In this document: positions 9,705 to 17,960 of the stretch, piece after piece
How positions within the stretch are numbered: the stretch's first letter is position 1
Layout of the letters: every line of letters begins with the position of its first letter
Assembly: GCA_016708265.1 (NCBI GenBank)
Contig: JADJGA010000003.1
Location: 1 to 64,000 of the forward strand
Origin: Saprospiraceae bacterium
GTDB lineage: Bacteria; Bacteroidota; Bacteroidia; Chitinophagales; Saprospiraceae
Direction: 5' to 3'
Length of the DNA stretch: 64,000 bases
Program-made: the position numbers and the translations under genes
Notes under the pieces: model-generated
What the model was told of the DNA's origin: nothing
Databases searched by the model: none
The model's input: only the letters and a program-made list of their open reading frames with translations

Positions 9705-10233
9705 ATATTAGTGAAAGTGAAGGGAAGGAAGTACGATTTACGAAGTACGATTTACGATTTTGATTGGAAGGATGGAAGGATGGAAGCTTGGAAGGTAGGA
9801 AGGAAGTACGATTTACGAAGTACGATTTACGATTTTGATTGGAATAATGGCCTGGTGAAAAGAATGTAGAAAGAACAATTCTTTGCACCTCTTGCTCTCA
9901 GGTTTATAAATTTGCGTCTTTGCGCCTTTGCGTGACAAAATATTGATGGGAAAGGGAGGAAGGAAGTATGAATTACGATTTACGAATTACGATTTACGAA
10001 GTACGATTTACGATGTACGATTTACGATGTATGATTTACGAAGTACGAATTATGAAGTACGAATTACGAATTAGGAATTACGAATTAGGAAGTATGATTT
10101 ATGATTTATGAAGTACGATTTGCGATGTACGATTTAAGATTTAAGATATTAGATTTAGGATTTTAGATTTTTAATTGAAAATTATCCGTAACTGAAAGCT
10201 GTTTTTTTATTAATAATTGATTATCAGATATAA
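9705..10233. repeat. Intergenic arrays of ACGATTTACGAAGT-type repeats
   Basis: The spacer is filled by permutations of GTACGATTTACGAA. A 34-base block at about 9728-9761 is repeated exactly at about 9806-9839 (AAGTACGATTTACGAAGTAC and on), and a long degenerate array runs from about 9964 to 10150. GGATGGAAGG repeats lie at 9765-9803 and a TTTGCGTCTTTGCGCCTTTG motif at 9911-9930. The same TACGATTTACGA array occurs at 33820-33990. Confidence 0.75.
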
Positions 10234-11538
10234 ATGAAGAGGAAAATAAAAAATCTGATGGCAGTAAAGGGGCAGAAATGCCTTAATTGTGGTCATGAAT
10301 TGATCAATGAGGAGAATTATTGTCCTGAATGCGGACAGGTAAATGATTCCAGGAGATTGAGCATCCGGGTTTTCATACACACTATGCTTGCCGGATTTTA
10401 TTCATTTGATTCAAGATTTTTCAGGACAATTGTGCCGTTATTGTTCAAGCCCGGCAAAGTGAGCAGGGAATATATAGAAGGTAAAAGAACATACTATAAT
10501 AATCCTTTTCAGCTTTTGCTCCAGACTGCTATCGTGTTTTTTTTGGTTACCGGACTGATAAGTACCATAAAGAGTTTCAATAGTTTTCAAAACCCTGAAA
10601 TGAATGGAAATCAGAGCACGAATGATACTATTCCCTTATTTGATCTTAACTTTAATGGTGACTTTGGACAAAGCTATTCAAAGTATCTTGATTCTATTTT
10701 CAAAACGGACAAATTAGCTCCAAAATTCAATGACCCGGGTTTCAGCAGGAAGCAAAAGGATTCAATTTTCGAATACATCCATGCTGAAGGTGTGAGGTAT
10801 AAATTCGAGGACTTCAATACTAAAAACTATACTGTAAGTGCAGATAAAATTGAGTCATTTAATGCTCAGTTCAGAAAAACAAGTGATTTTCTGAAAGAAT
10901 ATTTTACCAGAAAAAATTTAAACTACAAGATCGGACAAGAGTATTACAGAGATATTCAGGGAATGGTGAAGGACACGGTTTTTAGCCGCATCGGTTTTGA
11001 AAATATGACCAGAATAGTGGATTTTGCCAGAAAAAATGAAAAGCTGCCTGTGAAAAAAGCACTGGACAGTTTGAAGCTTGATTACACCCAATCAAATGTA
11101 TTCTGGTATCAAAAAGCCAGTGATCTTAACAAACTTTTGTACAATAAGGATTTCAGACATTCCTATATGGATGGAATAATATCAAAGACCACTCTGGCAT
11201 TATTTCTGTTGCTGCCATTTTTTACTTTGTTTATGACTTTTATCTATTTGACCAGCAGATACAATTACAGTGAAAACCTTGTTGTCGTTTTCAATCTTCA
11301 GACAGTATTTTTCATCATACTGCTTATTTCAGTCATGATTTACAATCTTTTCGACAACAGGATTATTTTAGTCATACTCAATCTGGCATATTTCTTTTAT
11401 GTTTATAAAACACTGAGGTCCATTTACAGGCAGGGCAGATTTCTGACCATGATCAAGTTTATGCTGTTGACAATGTTTTATGGATTTATAAGCTTTATCG
11501 GATTCCTGATGATCTCATTTTTAGTATTTTTATTCTAG
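10234..11538 (+). CDS. DUF3667 family zinc-ribbon membrane protein
   Basis: The 434-residue protein starts with a zinc ribbon, C-x2-C...C-x2-C (CLNCGHELINEENYCPECGQ, residues 16-35), followed by an amphipathic region and a first membrane helix (LLLQTAIVFFLVTGLI, about residues 96-112). A long polar stretch (about 120-310) is probably outside or in the periplasm, and three or four helices fill the C-terminus (TLALFLLLPFFTLFMTFIYL and on, from about 315). This arrangement is that of DUF3667, a Bacteroidota family of unknown role. The gene is monocistronic, with repeat-rich spacers on either side. The zinc ribbon suggests binding of nucleic acid or protein on the cytoplasmic face, but that is inference. 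Confidence 0.8.
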   Translation: MKRKIKNLMAVKGQKCLNCGHELINEENYCPECGQVNDSRRLSIRVFIHTMLAGFYSFDSRFFRTIVPLLFKPGKVSREYIEGKRTYYNNPFQLLLQTAIVFFLVTGLISTIKSFNSFQNPEMNGNQSTNDTIPLFDLNFNGDFGQSYSKYLDSIFKTDKLAPKFNDPGFSRKQKDSIFEYIHAEGVRYKFEDFNTKNYTVSADKIESFNAQFRKTSDFLKEYFTRKNLNYKIGQEYYRDIQGMVKDTVFSRIGFENMTRIVDFARKNEKLPVKKALDSLKLDYTQSNVFWYQKASDLNKLLYNKDFRHSYMDGIISKTTLALFLLLPFFTLFMTFIYLTSRYNYSENLVVVFNLQTVFFIILLISVMIYNLFDNRIILVILNLAYFFYVYKTLRSIYRQGRFLTMIKFMLLTMFYGFISFIGFLMISFLVFLF

Positions 11539-11910
11539 TATATAATATTTTTGTAACTATCAGGATCTGTTGAAATAGATGTTTATACTCATAACTAAAA
11601 TATCTGCGTTCATCTGCGTTTTAGATCTGCGGAATCTGCGGGATATAAAAGGGTTTGCTATATTATTTCCCGCAGATTTGCGAAGAAAAAAGCACTATAA
11701 AGTAATTCAATAGTAACGCAGATTTGCGCAGAAAATATAATTCTGTTTCCGGTCAGGATAAAAATGAGTTCCAATCGTTTGGGACGGAATTTAAGGGTGT
11801 ATCCAAATTTTGCATCTATATCAAATGTTGGACAATTATAATTTGCTAATTACATACACGCTAATATTTAATTTTTTTATAATATATATTAAATTTTAAA
11901 TAAAACAATT
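11539..11910. other. Intergenic with TCTGCG repeats and an 11-bp inverted repeat
   Basis: TCTGCGTT / TCTGCGGA motifs repeat between about 11602 and 11643. AATCTGCGGGA (11633-11643) pairs perfectly with TCCCGCAGATT (11668-11678), and a further ACGCAGATTTGCGCAGA follows near 11717. No gene is seen; the last 100 bases are AT-rich leader of the next gene. Confidence 0.6.
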
Positions 11911-12255
11911 ATGAAAATAAACTGGAAGAAAACCTTGCTCATAACAGGTGTGATACTTTTGATTGCCGGTGCGATCGATCCTCTTGAAGGGTCAGTCATC
12001 ATAGCAGCAGGTAGTTTGCTGGTCACAATATATTCGTATATGGTGAACGACAGATTTAAGCGATATTTCATGATAGGCTTATTGCTGATAGCATTTGGAA
12101 TATTGTCCATGTTCTATGTCTCTGCAAGAGGTGGCCTGGGTGAAGGAGAATTGCCCTGGATATGGATTCTGACTATAGTCCCCTACCCGGTCGGTTGGCT
12201 GATGACTGTTGGATTGCTTATCTATAAAAAGGTAAAAAAGGAGTTCGTTTTCTAA
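11911..12255 (+). CDS. Hypothetical membrane protein, four helices
   Basis: The 114-residue product begins MKINWKKTLLITG and has membrane helices at about residues 8-24, 28-45 (VIIAAGSLLVTIYSYMV), 51-70 (YFMIGLLLIAFGILSMFYV) and 84-106 (ILTIVPYPVGWLMTVGLLIY), with a basic tail (KKVKKEFVF) that should lie in the cytoplasm. No family is recognised. It converges with pyrB, the two stop codons being only about 20 bases apart, so transcripts probably overlap. The ATG at 11911 is the first in frame after an AT-rich leader. Confidence 0.65.
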   Translation: MKINWKKTLLITGVILLIAGAIDPLEGSVIIAAGSLLVTIYSYMVNDRFKRYFMIGLLLIAFGILSMFYVSARGGLGEGELPWIWILTIVPYPVGWLMTVGLLIYKKVKKEFVF

Positions 12256-12274
12256 ACTAAAAAGCAAATGCTGG

Positions 12275-13207
12275 TCAGGCTCTTCCCTGAGCCAGAAGAT
12301 ATAATGCGGCCATTCTGACGGCTACCCCGTTCTCGACCTGTTCGAGGATAATGGAATTTTCACAATCAGCGACCTCGCTTTCTATTTCCACACCCCTGTT
12401 TATAGGACCCGGGTGCATAATCACTATTTTCTTTCCTAGATTGTCAATCATTTCCTTAGTCACTCCGAAATACTGATTGTACTCCCTGAGAGACGGGAGA
12501 TACTGAATTTCCTGTCTTTCGAGTTGAATCCGAAGTATATTTGCCACGTCGCACCATTCAAGTGTTTTACTTATATCATGTACAACTTCGACACCAAGGC
12601 TGCCCAGATATTTTGGCATCAAAGTCGGAGGTCCGCACACTCTTATATTGGCTCCCAGTTTTTTAAGTGCGAAAAAATTGCTCATAGCAACGCGGGAATG
12701 CATGATATCGCCTATGATTGCAACATTTTTACCTTTGATCTCCCCCAATTCCTCAACTATCGAAAAGGTATCGAGCAATGCCTGGGTAGGATGTTCGTGA
12801 GTTCCGTCACCGGCATTTAAGATATTAGCGTCTATATGTTTTGCGAGAAAATGAGGAGCCCCGGGAGAAGGATGTCTCATTACTATCATATCAACTTTCA
12901 TGGCTAGTATATTATTGACCGTATCGAGAAGCGTTTCCCCCTTTTTTACAGAGGAAGAAGAAGCGGAAAAATTGAGAATATCGGCTGACAAACGCTTTTC
13001 AGCCAGTTCGAAGGATAGTTTTGTACGGGTGGAATCTTCAAAAAACAGGTTAGCAATGGTGATATCTCTCAGGGTGGGAACTTTTTTAATAGGTCTGTTG
13101 ATAACCTGTTTGAATTCCCTTGCTGTTTCAAATATAAGGTAAATATCATCCCTGGTAAGATCCTTGATTCCCAGTATATGTTTTACAGAAAGCTGTGATT
13201 TCCCCAT
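12275..13207 (-). CDS. pyrB: Aspartate carbamoyltransferase catalytic subunit
   Basis: It condenses carbamoyl phosphate with aspartate to N-carbamoylaspartate, the committed step of pyrimidine synthesis, in the cytoplasm. The 310-residue length is normal. The carbamoyl-phosphate loop S-T-R-T lies at 59-62 (FFEDSTRTKLSFELA), the HPSPGAPH loop (H112, normally HP.Q or similar) near 112-119, and the signature GDGTHEHPTQALLD at 133-146; HPGPINRGVEI near the C-terminus is the aspartate-side loop. The gene lies 26 bases after pyrR in the same direction, so the two form a pyrR-pyrB operon. No pyrI regulatory subunit is adjacent. Confidence 0.95.
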   Translation of the reverse strand: MGKSQLSVKHILGIKDLTRDDIYLIFETAREFKQVINRPIKKVPTLRDITIANLFFEDSTRTKLSFELAEKRLSADILNFSASSSSVKKGETLLDTVNNILAMKVDMIVMRHPSPGAPHFLAKHIDANILNAGDGTHEHPTQALLDTFSIVEELGEIKGKNVAIIGDIMHSRVAMSNFFALKKLGANIRVCGPPTLMPKYLGSLGVEVVHDISKTLEWCDVANILRIQLERQEIQYLPSLREYNQYFGVTKEMIDNLGKKIVIMHPGPINRGVEIESEVADCENSIILEQVENGVAVRMAALYLLAQGRA

Positions 13208-13233
13208 TTTAAAATAATTTCAAAACTGCATTA

Positions 13234-13782
13234 TTAATTTCTGTCAGGATAAAAAATAACTATATCTGTTCCGTCAATATGTTTCCACTTGACTTCCACA
13301 TAAGCTTCTTCGAGGGCATCAACTGATAATCCGCGATAATCAGCTTCAATCGGGAACTGCCTGTTAAATCTCCTGTCGATAAGGACTGCCAGTTCCACTT
13401 TTTGTGGCCTTCCGTAATGCTGCATAGCTGAAAAAGCTGCCTGAATGGTTCTGCCGGTGTAGAGCACATCGTCTATAAGTATCACCTTTTTGCCCTGCAC
13501 CAGAAAATCAATATCATTTTTACTCGCTGCTAAAGGTGATTTCCTTATCCGGAAATCATCGCGATAGAACGTTATGTCCATTTTGCCAAATTCAGCCTTT
13601 AAGCCCTTCACTTCCTTTTTAATGATCTCATAGAGTCTGTCGGCAAAAAAACCACCATTCTCCTGTATACCTATGATGCAGGTATTCTCAAAGTCATTGT
13701 AATTTTCGATCAATTGGTGAGCTAACCTTTGCAAAGTAAGGTCAAACTTTTTATCCTGCAATATGATTTTCTTATCATTCAT
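13234..13782 (-). CDS. pyrR: Bifunctional pyr regulator / uracil phosphoribosyltransferase PyrR
   Basis: PyrR belongs to the type I phosphoribosyltransferase fold. The PRPP loop VILIDDVLYTGRT is at residues 100-112 of the product from ATG 13782. In Gram-positive bacteria PyrR binds pyr mRNA and controls attenuation, and has weak uracil phosphoribosyltransferase activity; whether the Bacteroidota form regulates RNA is not established here. Residues such as TFYRDDFRIR (71-80) and the final DIVIFYPDRN match the family. I chose ATG 13782 (MNDKKIIL) rather than the TTG at 13794, because a promoter-like TATATTTG overlaps the TTG. The gene precedes pyrB by 26 bases. Confidence 0.9.
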   Translation of the reverse strand: MNDKKIILQDKKFDLTLQRLAHQLIENYNDFENTCIIGIQENGGFFADRLYEIIKKEVKGLKAEFGKMDITFYRDDFRIRKSPLAASKNDIDFLVQGKKVILIDDVLYTGRTIQAAFSAMQHYGRPQKVELAVLIDRRFNRQFPIEADYRGLSVDALEEAYVEVKWKHIDGTDIVIFYPDRN

Positions 13783-13791
13783 ATAAATGCA

Positions 13792-13820
13792 CAAATATAT
13801 AACTTCAATTGAATTAACAA
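13792..13820 (-). promoter_or_regulatory. Candidate Bacteroidota promoter of pyrRB
   Basis: Read on the minus strand, TTG (13820-13818), an 18-base spacer and TATATTTG (13799-13792) match the Bacteroidota consensus TTG-N18/19-TAnnTTTG. Transcription would begin only a few bases before ATG 13782, giving a nearly leaderless message. If correct there is no room for an attenuator before pyrR. Confidence 0.4.
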
Positions 13821-13862
13821 TAATATATATGAAATAAATTTATTATTCTGTTTAAAGGTATA

Positions 13863-14220
13863 GAAGTTGTTTAAAAATATTTATTTATAAATGTTTATTT
13901 CTCATTGATATATAAGTAAGTATTTTATATACAGATTGATATTTTTTTGACTTCATTTTCTCCTTAATGACATCATAATATATTTAAATTTCTTTACTTT
14001 TTGAATCGTCAAAAAGTAACAATCCCGAAGATTCTGTCGGGACGTGCGAAATTAAACTCGCAAATCATAATATGCTTTAAATTCAATAAGTTATAACGTT
14101 TTCAATTACAGAAATTTTACCTACAAGGTTTCGGTAAAATTTCCTGCTTTCTCCTGCTCAGACTCTCGACGATAAATGTCGGGATCGCACTGTCCTTAAC
14201 TTCAATTTTCAAACAACTTC
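13863..14220. mobile_element. MITE-like structured repeat, copy 1
   Basis: About 358 bp bounded by GAAGTTGTTTAAAAAT and its near-complement ATTTTCAAACAACTTC, with possible 3-bp ATA duplications outside. Inside: an 11-bp perfect stem TTACTTTTTGA/TCAAAAAGTAA (13994-14004 with 14009-14019), a 10-bp stem AAATTTTACC/GGTAAAATTT (14112-14121 with 14133-14142) and a CGACGATAAATGTCGGGAT palindrome near 14168. No transposase is encoded. Three further copies follow at 17482, 19705 and 21246. Confidence 0.7.
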
Positions 14221-14422
14221 ATATGAAAAATCCTTTATTTGAGGGGTGCCAGGGAAAAATTGAAAATTGAAAATTGAAAATGGAGAATGGAGAATTGAAA
14301 ATTGAAAATTGAAAATGAAAAATGAAAAATGAAAAATTGCTGCTTATGTCTTTAGGGATGAGAAATCGTAAATCGTAAACCAAAAATCGTAAATTAAACT
14401 TGATAATTACATTATAACACCA
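14221..14422. repeat. AATTGAAAATTGAAAATGG low-complexity spacer
   Basis: Permutations of AATTGAAAATTGAAAATG (about 14258-14338) are followed by AAATCGTAAATCGTAAA (about 14365-14396). No gene is seen. It separates MITE copy 1 from the end of the convergent PKD gene. Confidence 0.6.
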
Positions 14423-16696
14423 TTACTTAATGAGGGTTATAAAACCCCTGTCGGTAATATATTTTCCCCGGGGTGTCCTGTAGGCATAATTAAAGACATA
14501 TACTCCTTGCGGCAATACATCTCCGGAGTTGAATTTTCTGCCGTTCCAGTAATTCAGAGGGTCTTCTGTTTCAAAAACCATTCCACCCCAACGATCCCAG
14601 ACTGTTAATTTAAAATCAACCATATACCTTATAAATGCACCTTTCCCGAAAAATTCATCATTTTTACCATCTCCGTTGGGAGTAAAGGCATTGGGGTAAA
14701 ACAAGATCACATCAGGTGAAATATCTACATTTTTGATGAGGGTATCTGTACATTTATTCTGGGATGTTATAATATAGAGTATCCTGTAAATACCTGTATC
14801 TGCATAAGTATAACCTGGTTCAAACTCATAGCTGATGTCGCCTGTTCCAAATTCCCAGAAATGATAATCACCTCCTGTTGAATTATTTTCGATATTAATA
14901 ACAGGATTAAGAATAGTTACATCTTCAGGTATAATCTTAAAATCAGCCTCTGGTCCCTCCTTAATCAATAACCAGTCGGAATAATCTCCCGTGATCTCAC
15001 ATCCGGTAGGAGATTTTATATTCACTTTGATATCATACTGGCCGGGAACATTATATAAATGAACGGGTTCCATCTCTGTGCTTGAAGTCCCATCACCAAA
15101 ATCCCATTTCACGGAATAAGTGCCATCAATAAATGGTGTGTTATTTGAAAAAGCAATAGTCACAGGAGCACATCCGATATATTTTGAAGGTGCGACTTCA
15201 ATATTATCAGGTACCGGAAAATACCTGATCGTACTTACCTGTTCATCCTTACATTTATTTTCATCTTCAACAATCAGCTTAATATCATATTGTCCGGGGT
15301 CTTCGAATGAATGCTGAGGATTCAGATCTGAGCTATTGGTACCATCATCAAAATCCCATAGAACAGATTTAAGAGGACCAGCTTCCGAATAAGATGAATT
15401 TATAAAATTGACAGGTTGTTGCCTGCAGGAGTCAAGTGAAAAATCAAATGAGGCATGAATACCAGGATAAATATTAACCTGAATATCAGCAGAATCACTA
15501 CATGCAAGTTTTTCATTAAGGATGAGCTTTCCTGTATAATTACCAGGTTCGGGAAACGGGATAAGTCCATCCCATTCTTCAGAAGTAATTTTCTGTCCTT
15601 TCACATCAAATACCCACTTTACACTTAAAATCTTGGCTTTGTCATAGCTGTTATTTATAAACAGGACTGTATCTGCACCGCAGGCAAAAATCCGGAACAA
15701 TTTCAGATCAAGCTGGGTTGAATTCCCAACCCGTGCGCTAACTGCAGGAGTGCAGGCAGTCACATTGAACTGAAAATCACGTTGTATGGTCCCGATAAGT
15801 ACACCTTTCCTGTATTCCTTTACCATGACCCCTACTACAAACTGCCCCAGATTCTGAGGCTGACCGGAAATTATACCTGTCAGAGCGTTTATCCGGATCA
15901 GGGGATTTCCCTGTAAGGGATCAGTAAAACTATAAGGAGGTTTGAAAACTACTAATGGAAACGGTGGAGCACAATTATCAGGCAATGGCTGTACACCATC
16001 ACAAAGGTATTGGCTGCCCTGTGGCTGGCCAACTTCTGATCCGTTCAATCCTCCACCAGCCAGGGGATTAAAGAACTCATAAACCAGGGAATCACCATCG
16101 ATATCAGTAGCACTGTGATCAATATTGAAAAAATTATTGGCACATAATACGGCAGGTGGAAATGATTTAAAAACCGGACTGGTATTTTTTGCCAGCTGAG
16201 CTTCGGGACTTATTTCAACATAATATGTAGCTCCGGTAGCTTCAGGTGACAGGATATTTATAATGAAATTAGTTCTGCAACAGCGCTGATAAGTGATCTG
16301 ATATGGGGCATCGATGATCTTAAGTGTAAGGCGAAAATTGTATTCTCCCTTTTCGTACAAAATATTTGATGGGGTAATGACGCATGGATCATCAACATTC
16401 TGAATATAATTTTTATTCTCAACAGGCCTTTCAATTCTGCGGACAAACTGCCATTTTAAATTGTTTTTGAGAAAAACTCCGAAAAATCCAGTTGCATCAA
16501 AATCAGCACCTCCACTTTCCGCATCCCGATAGATAATGAATTTAAAATCGTAAGTAGCAAAACCATCAAGAACCCCATCAGATGACACTAATTTATATGT
16601 AGCTTCTCCTCCGACAATATGTTTTGAAAAACTTTCAAAAGTCATTGATGTCAGGAATATCAGAAATAAAATTTTTATATAAAATATATTGTTCAT
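14423..16696 (-). CDS. PKD-repeat surface protein with gliding-motility/T9SS type B C-terminal domain
   Basis: The 757-residue protein has an N-terminal signal peptide (FYIKILFLIFLTSMTFESFS) followed by HIVGGEATYKLV, a hallmark of large secreted Bacteroidota proteins. A lower region (about 40-330) contains an Ig/cadherin-like module (SATDIDGDSLVYEFFNPLAGG). Three PKD modules follow, each with W-D/E-F-G/D-D/T-G motifs (VLWDFDDGTNSS, VKWDFGDGTSST, FWEFGTGDI). The end, FYPNAFTPNGDGKNDEFFG through WDRWGGMVFETEDP and GVYVFNYAYRTPRGK, is the CHU_C/type B sorting domain that targets cargo to the type IX system. It is thus likely exported and cell-surface attached or released, perhaps for adhesion. 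The gene is transcribed away from tsaC. Confidence 0.9.
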   Translation of the reverse strand: MNNIFYIKILFLIFLTSMTFESFSKHIVGGEATYKLVSSDGVLDGFATYDFKFIIYRDAESGGADFDATGFFGVFLKNNLKWQFVRRIERPVENKNYIQNVDDPCVITPSNILYEKGEYNFRLTLKIIDAPYQITYQRCCRTNFIINILSPEATGATYYVEISPEAQLAKNTSPVFKSFPPAVLCANNFFNIDHSATDIDGDSLVYEFFNPLAGGGLNGSEVGQPQGSQYLCDGVQPLPDNCAPPFPLVVFKPPYSFTDPLQGNPLIRINALTGIISGQPQNLGQFVVGVMVKEYRKGVLIGTIQRDFQFNVTACTPAVSARVGNSTQLDLKLFRIFACGADTVLFINNSYDKAKILSVKWVFDVKGQKITSEEWDGLIPFPEPGNYTGKLILNEKLACSDSADIQVNIYPGIHASFDFSLDSCRQQPVNFINSSYSEAGPLKSVLWDFDDGTNSSDLNPQHSFEDPGQYDIKLIVEDENKCKDEQVSTIRYFPVPDNIEVAPSKYIGCAPVTIAFSNNTPFIDGTYSVKWDFGDGTSSTEMEPVHLYNVPGQYDIKVNIKSPTGCEITGDYSDWLLIKEGPEADFKIIPEDVTILNPVINIENNSTGGDYHFWEFGTGDISYEFEPGYTYADTGIYRILYIITSQNKCTDTLIKNVDISPDVILFYPNAFTPNGDGKNDEFFGKGAFIRYMVDFKLTVWDRWGGMVFETEDPLNYWNGRKFNSGDVLPQGVYVFNYAYRTPRGKYITDRGFITLIK

Positions 16697-16771
16697 AAAA
16701 ACTATTTGATATACAAAATAGTTAACGGATAAAATGCGTTTGTAGTGCTAATTTAACACTTTTATTGGAAT

Positions 16772-17338
16772 ATGGATAATTATACAGACAATTTTGATGA
16801 AATTATCTCAATTTTACAAGAAGGTAAAGTGATATTGTATCCGACAGATACCTTATGGGGTTTGGGTTGTGATGCACTCAATACAGAATCAATAAAAAAA
16901 ATAATCAATATCAAAAACAGGATTCCTGAAAAACCATTCATAATGCTTGTGTCTGATATTGAGATGTTAAAGACATATGTTAAGGATATTCACCCCAGGG
17001 TAGAAACATTGCTTGCTTATCATGTCAGACCATTAACTGTGATATTTAAAGCAAAAAAAATTGTTCCCGATATTCTGCTTGAAAATGGCAAAGTTGCAGT
17101 CAGGATAGTACAGGAGAAAAAAATAGCTGAATTGATAAGAATTTTTGGCAAACCATTAGTGAGCACATCAGCAAGTATTTCTGATGAACCTTTACCAAAA
17201 AATTTCGGTGAAATTAATGAAAAAATAAAATCTGTAGTTGACTATGTTTTTTTTGATAAAAGAAATGTAGCAGATTCGTTTCATCCATCAGTATTAGCAA
17301 GTTACTCAAAAAGCGGGAAGTTGAAATTTCACAGATAG
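16772..17338 (+). CDS. tsaC: L-threonylcarbamoyladenylate synthase (TsaC/Sua5/YrdC)
   Basis: The enzyme makes threonylcarbamoyl-AMP from threonine, bicarbonate and ATP, the first step of t6A modification at A37 of ANN-decoding tRNAs. The 188-residue length corresponds to the single-domain YrdC/TsaC form without the Sua5 extension. The YrdC fold shows as VILYPTDTLWGLGCDA (residues 20-35), NIKNRIPEKPFIMLVS, RPLTVIFKAKK and the STSASISDEP loop. The gene diverges from the PKD protein and is followed by MITE copy 2; it appears monocistronic. Confidence 0.9.
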   Translation: MDNYTDNFDEIISILQEGKVILYPTDTLWGLGCDALNTESIKKIINIKNRIPEKPFIMLVSDIEMLKTYVKDIHPRVETLLAYHVRPLTVIFKAKKIVPDILLENGKVAVRIVQEKKIAELIRIFGKPLVSTSASISDEPLPKNFGEINEKIKSVVDYVFFDKRNVADSFHPSVLASYSKSGKLKFHR

Positions 17339-17481
17339 TAACGTGGTTCTGTTTTCCAATTTAAGTGACCGTTTTACGATATTCAAAATAAAATCCGGAA
17401 TAATGTATGGTGATTAACGAATGAGGTAGTTTGATAGTTCGTAATTAAGTGTTCGGGATTCAATATCAGATATCTGAAATT

Positions 17482-17873
17482 GAAGTTGTTTTAAATTAGT
17501 TAATTAAAAATGTTAATATCTCATTGACATTTAAGTAAATACTCCAATAATAAATTAATAATTTTTAACCACAATTTTTCTAAAATAAAACAATTTTTAC
17601 GTTTAACTTTCTCTTCTTTTTGGTCCGACAAAAAGAAGCAATCCCGACGATAAATGTCGGGACGTGCGATCCCGATCGTTATCGGGATAAACTCGCAAAT
17701 CCTATTAAGCTTTAAAATCAACAAGTTATAACGTTTTCATCCCGACGATAAATGTCGGGAACGAAAATTTTACCTACAAGGTTTCGGTAAAATTTCCTGC
17801 TTTCTCCAGCTCAGACTCCCGACGATAAATGTCGCGATCGCACAGTCCTGAACTTTAATTTTTAAACAACTTC
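17482..17873. mobile_element. MITE-like structured repeat, copy 2
   Basis: About 392 bp between GAAGTTGTTTTAAAT and ATTTTTAAACAACTTC, with a possible ATT duplication on both sides. It has the internal order of copy 1: a CTTCTTTTTG/CAAAAAGAAG stem (17613-17622 with 17629-17638), ATCCCGACGATAAATGTCGG and CGATCCCGATCGTTATCGGG palindromes, a second GACGATAAATGTCGGGA, and the AAATTTTACC/GGTAAAATTT stem. The first stem differs from copy 1 at two positions that are matched on both arms. Confidence 0.7.
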
Positions 17874-17960
17874 ATTTAAAAAAATATGGCACCTGGCATG
17901 CAAGGTTTGGATTTTGAAAATATTAGAAGTATAGCTTTCTGATAAACATAAATACCCAGG

